Below are positions 4,692 through 6,431 of a stretch of 6,431 bases of DNA, one piece after another. The stretch's first letter is position 1. Every line of letters begins with the position of its first letter. The DNA comes from Bordetella parapertussis (GTDB lineage: Bacteria; Pseudomonadota; Gammaproteobacteria; Burkholderiales; Burkholderiaceae_C). The stretch is from contig CAMDJS010000116.1 in the NCBI GenBank assembly GCA_945900685.1, forward strand, positions 1-6,431, in the 5' to 3' direction. The notes beneath the pieces are model-generated. The model did not search any database. It saw nothing but the letters and a program-made list of their open reading frames with translations, and was not told the DNA's origin. Made by a program: the position numbers and the translations under genes.

Positions 4692-5855
4692 ATGGAGATG
4701 TCTGAACGCGTCATCCCCGTCATCGATCAGCGCAACCTCCGCGCCACCGTCCCCACCCAAGCTATTCCTGCCAACGGTCTGCTCGGCGACAAGCTTGGTC
4801 GCCCGCTGCGCGACTTGCGCATCAGCGTCACCGACCGCTGCAACTTCCGCTGCAACTACTGCATGCCCAAGGAAGTCTTTGACAGCAATTACAAATACCT
4901 GCCGCACTCCTCGCTTTTGAGCTTTGAGGAAATCACCCGCACCGCGTCCATTTTTGTGGCGCACGGCGTGCACAAAATCCGGCTCACCGGCGGCGAGCCT
5001 TTGCTACGCAAAAACCTCGAGTTGTTGATCGAACAACTCTCGGCGTTGCGAACGCCCGACGGCCTGCCCTTAGACCTCACCTTGACCACCAACGGTTCCT
5101 TGTTAAGAAGAAAAGCGCAAGCCCTGAAAGCCGCTGGTCTGCAACGCGTCACGGTCAGTCTCGACGGTTTGGACGACGCCATCTTCCGCGCCATGAACGA
5201 TGTGGACTTTCCCGTGGCCGATGTGCTGGACGGCATCGAAGCCGCCAAAGAAGCCGGTCTGGGGCTCGACGCCAAAGGCAACTTCAGCGGTCTGAAAATC
5301 AATATGGTGGTTAAGAAAAGCACCAACCTGAGTGAAATCATCCCTATGGCGCGGCACTTTCGCGGCAGCGGCATCACGCTGCGCTTCATCGAATACATGG
5401 ATGTCGGCGAAACCAACGGCTGGCAAATGGACGAGGTGCTGCCATCTGCCGATTTGATCAAGCTATTGCAAACCGAGTTCCCGCTGGTGCCTTTAGAAGC
5501 CAGCGTCCCGGGCGAAACCGCGCAACGCTGGGGCTATGCAGACGCATCCGGCCAATTCGATCCGGCGCTGGGCGAAGTCGGTGTCATCAGCAGCGTGACG
5601 CAAGCGTTTTGCAGCGATTGCAACCGTGCACGTTTGTCCACCGAAGGCCAGTTGTATTTGTGTTTGTTCGCGGTGCAAGGCCACGATTTGCGCAGCCTGT
5701 TGCGCGAAGGCGCCAGCGATGCAGACATCGCTTCGGCTGTCGGCCTGATCTGGCAGCAGCGCGAAGACCGCTATTCCGAATTGCGCGGCAAAAACCAATT
5801 GCCCGCAACAGCTGACGGCAAGAAACGCGTGGAAATGAGCTACATCGGCGGCTGA
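4692..5855 (+). CDS. moaA: GTP 3',8-cyclase MoaA (molybdenum cofactor biosynthesis)
   Basis: This radical-SAM enzyme converts GTP to 3',8-cyclo-GTP, the first step of molybdopterin synthesis in the cytoplasm, working with MoaC. Measured from ATG 4692 it has 387 aa. CNFRCNYC (Cys50, 54, 57) binds the SAM [4Fe-4S] cluster, LTGGEPLLR is the SAM motif, and [10 protein letters not shown] lies in the barrel. [10 protein letters not shown] with a third Cys in LYLCLFA (Cys307, 310, 324; CX2CX13C) binds the second cluster that holds GTP, and the protein ends in the Gly-Gly needed for activity. The start 4692 is chosen because AAGG (4682-4685) is 6 bases upstream; ATG 4698 (MSERVIPV) is also possible, and ATG 4662 lacks a ribosome site. 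The stop is 2 bp before mobA. The N-terminal extension before the radical-SAM core is longer than in E. coli. Its first codons are duplicated at 3727. Confidence 0.97.
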   Translation: MEMSERVIPVIDQRNLRATVPTQAIPANGLLGDKLGRPLRDLRISVTDRCNFRCNYCMPKEVFDSNYKYLPHSSLLSFEEITRTASIFVAHGVHKIRLTGGEPLLRKNLELLIEQLSALRTPDGLPLDLTLTTNGSLLRRKAQALKAAGLQRVTVSLDGLDDAIFRAMNDVDFPVADVLDGIEAAKEAGLGLDAKGNFSGLKINMVVKKSTNLSEIIPMARHFRGSGITLRFIEYMDVGETNGWQMDEVLPSADLIKLLQTEFPLVPLEASVPGETAQRWGYADASGQFDPALGEVGVISSVTQAFCSDCNRARLSTEGQLYLCLFAVQGHDLRSLLREGASDADIASAVGLIWQQREDRYSELRGKNQLPATADGKKRVEMSYIGG

Positions 5856-5857
5856 TC

Positions 5858-6431
5858 ATGCTGCCCTCTGCGTTTCACCCTCCTGTTAAAAACAACATTA
5901 CCGGCTGCATATTGGCCGGTGGCAGAGGTTCGCGCATGGGCGGCGTGGACAAAGGTTTGCAACTGTTTCGCGGACAGACGCTGGTGCAACACGCCATCAT
6001 GCGTTTGCAGCCGCAGGTGACGCAAGTGCTGATCAACGCCAACCGCAACCCCGCTGACTACGCCTTGACCGGCTTGAAAGTAATTGCTGACACAGACTTT
6101 GCAGACATGGGGCCGCTCAGCGGTTTTCTCAGCGGGTTGCAACACTGCGATAGCGAATGGCTTGTCACCGTGCCTTGTGACAGTCCGTTTTTTCCATTGG
6201 ATTTGGTGGAAAAACTGGCAGCAGCGGCGACAGCAAAACAATCATTGATAGCCATGGTGCAAACGCCGCGCTCATCCGACAGCACTTGGGAATTGCAACC
6301 TGTGTTTTGTTTGATGCACCGCAGTCTTATCCATTCACTCAAAGACTATCTTGCATCAGGTCAGCGAAAAATCAGCGCGTGGGCGCAACAGGAAGCACCT
6401 CTGGCCTTGTTTGAATTTACGCAAACCGCAG
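5858..6431 (+). CDS. mobA: Molybdenum cofactor guanylyltransferase MobA (3' end outside window)
   Basis: MobA transfers GMP from GTP to Mo-molybdopterin to make the bis-MGD cofactor of DMSO-reductase-family enzymes such as nitrate reductases and formate dehydrogenases. About 191 codons are present, with the gene open at the window edge; family length is about 190-220. The nucleotide-binding loop ILAGGRGSRMGGVDKGL is at residues about 17-33, ADMGPLSGFLSGL follows in the middle, and VPCDSPFFP carries the Mg2+-binding Asp. WELQPVFCL further on matches the family's late core. ATG 5858 starts two bases after the moaA stop, so the two genes form one transcript with probable coupling. No internal stop or frameshift was seen. 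Confidence 0.95.
   Translation, partial: MLPSAFHPPVKNNITGCILAGGRGSRMGGVDKGLQLFRGQTLVQHAIMRLQPQVTQVLINANRNPADYALTGLKVIADTDFADMGPLSGFLSGLQHCDSEWLVTVPCDSPFFPLDLVEKLAAAATAKQSLIAMVQTPRSSDSTWELQPVFCLMHRSLIHSLKDYLASGQRKISAWAQQEAPLALFEFTQTA

Noticed and set aside
4889..5461. Minus-strand open frame of 190 codons opposite moaA
   Set aside because: It overlaps conserved MoaA coding sequence with no family motifs of its own.

Overview
The window looks like a piece of a betaproteobacterial chromosome, probably Burkholderiales and possibly Comamonadaceae (Rhodoferax/Limnohabitans-like). This rests on the style of the MoaA, MobA and H+-pyrophosphatase proteins and on the moderately GC-rich core; no database comparison was possible. 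Two housekeeping blocks flank an accessory island. On the left (3-1421) is the C-terminal two thirds of a K+-independent membrane proton-pumping pyrophosphatase (hppA), closed by a strong intrinsic terminator at 1451-1481. On the right (4692-6431) is the molybdenum-cofactor pair moaA-mobA, with mobA running off the window.

The island between them (about 1500-4690) is built of defence and addiction fragments. In order: (i) a ribbon-helix-helix (RHH) antitoxin gene (1558-1815) with a good sigma70-type promoter, followed not by an intact toxin but by a broken C-terminal piece of a PIN-domain (VapC) toxin; (ii) an apparently complete two-gene module (2101-2786), a small putative antitoxin overlapping a PemK/MazF-like toxin, with a perfect 23-bp palindrome sitting on its promoter; (iii) a short CRISPR array of four identical 37-bp repeats (2894-3142); (iv) directly abutting it on the minus strand, a 132-residue remnant of Cas3 carrying only the first part of the HD nuclease domain; (v) an AT-rich spacer holding a second, orphan copy of the first codons of moaA (3727); (vi) a toxin-first PIN/RHH module (3867-4528) with a perfect 22-bp palindrome ending 2 bp before the toxin start codon.

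The most informative readings are two rearrangement scars. The CRISPR array and Cas3 remnant, in the inferred orientation (both minus strand), look like a CRISPR-Cas locus collapsed by one deletion running from inside cas3 into the array, so that the surviving cas3 start region could now act as the array's leader. The duplicated moaA start, about 970 bp upstream of the real moaA, differs mostly at synonymous or conservative positions. This suggests that the PIN/RHH module arrived by recombination between diverged moaA alleles or by an insertion at the moaA start. No transposase, integrase, tRNA or rRNA was seen.
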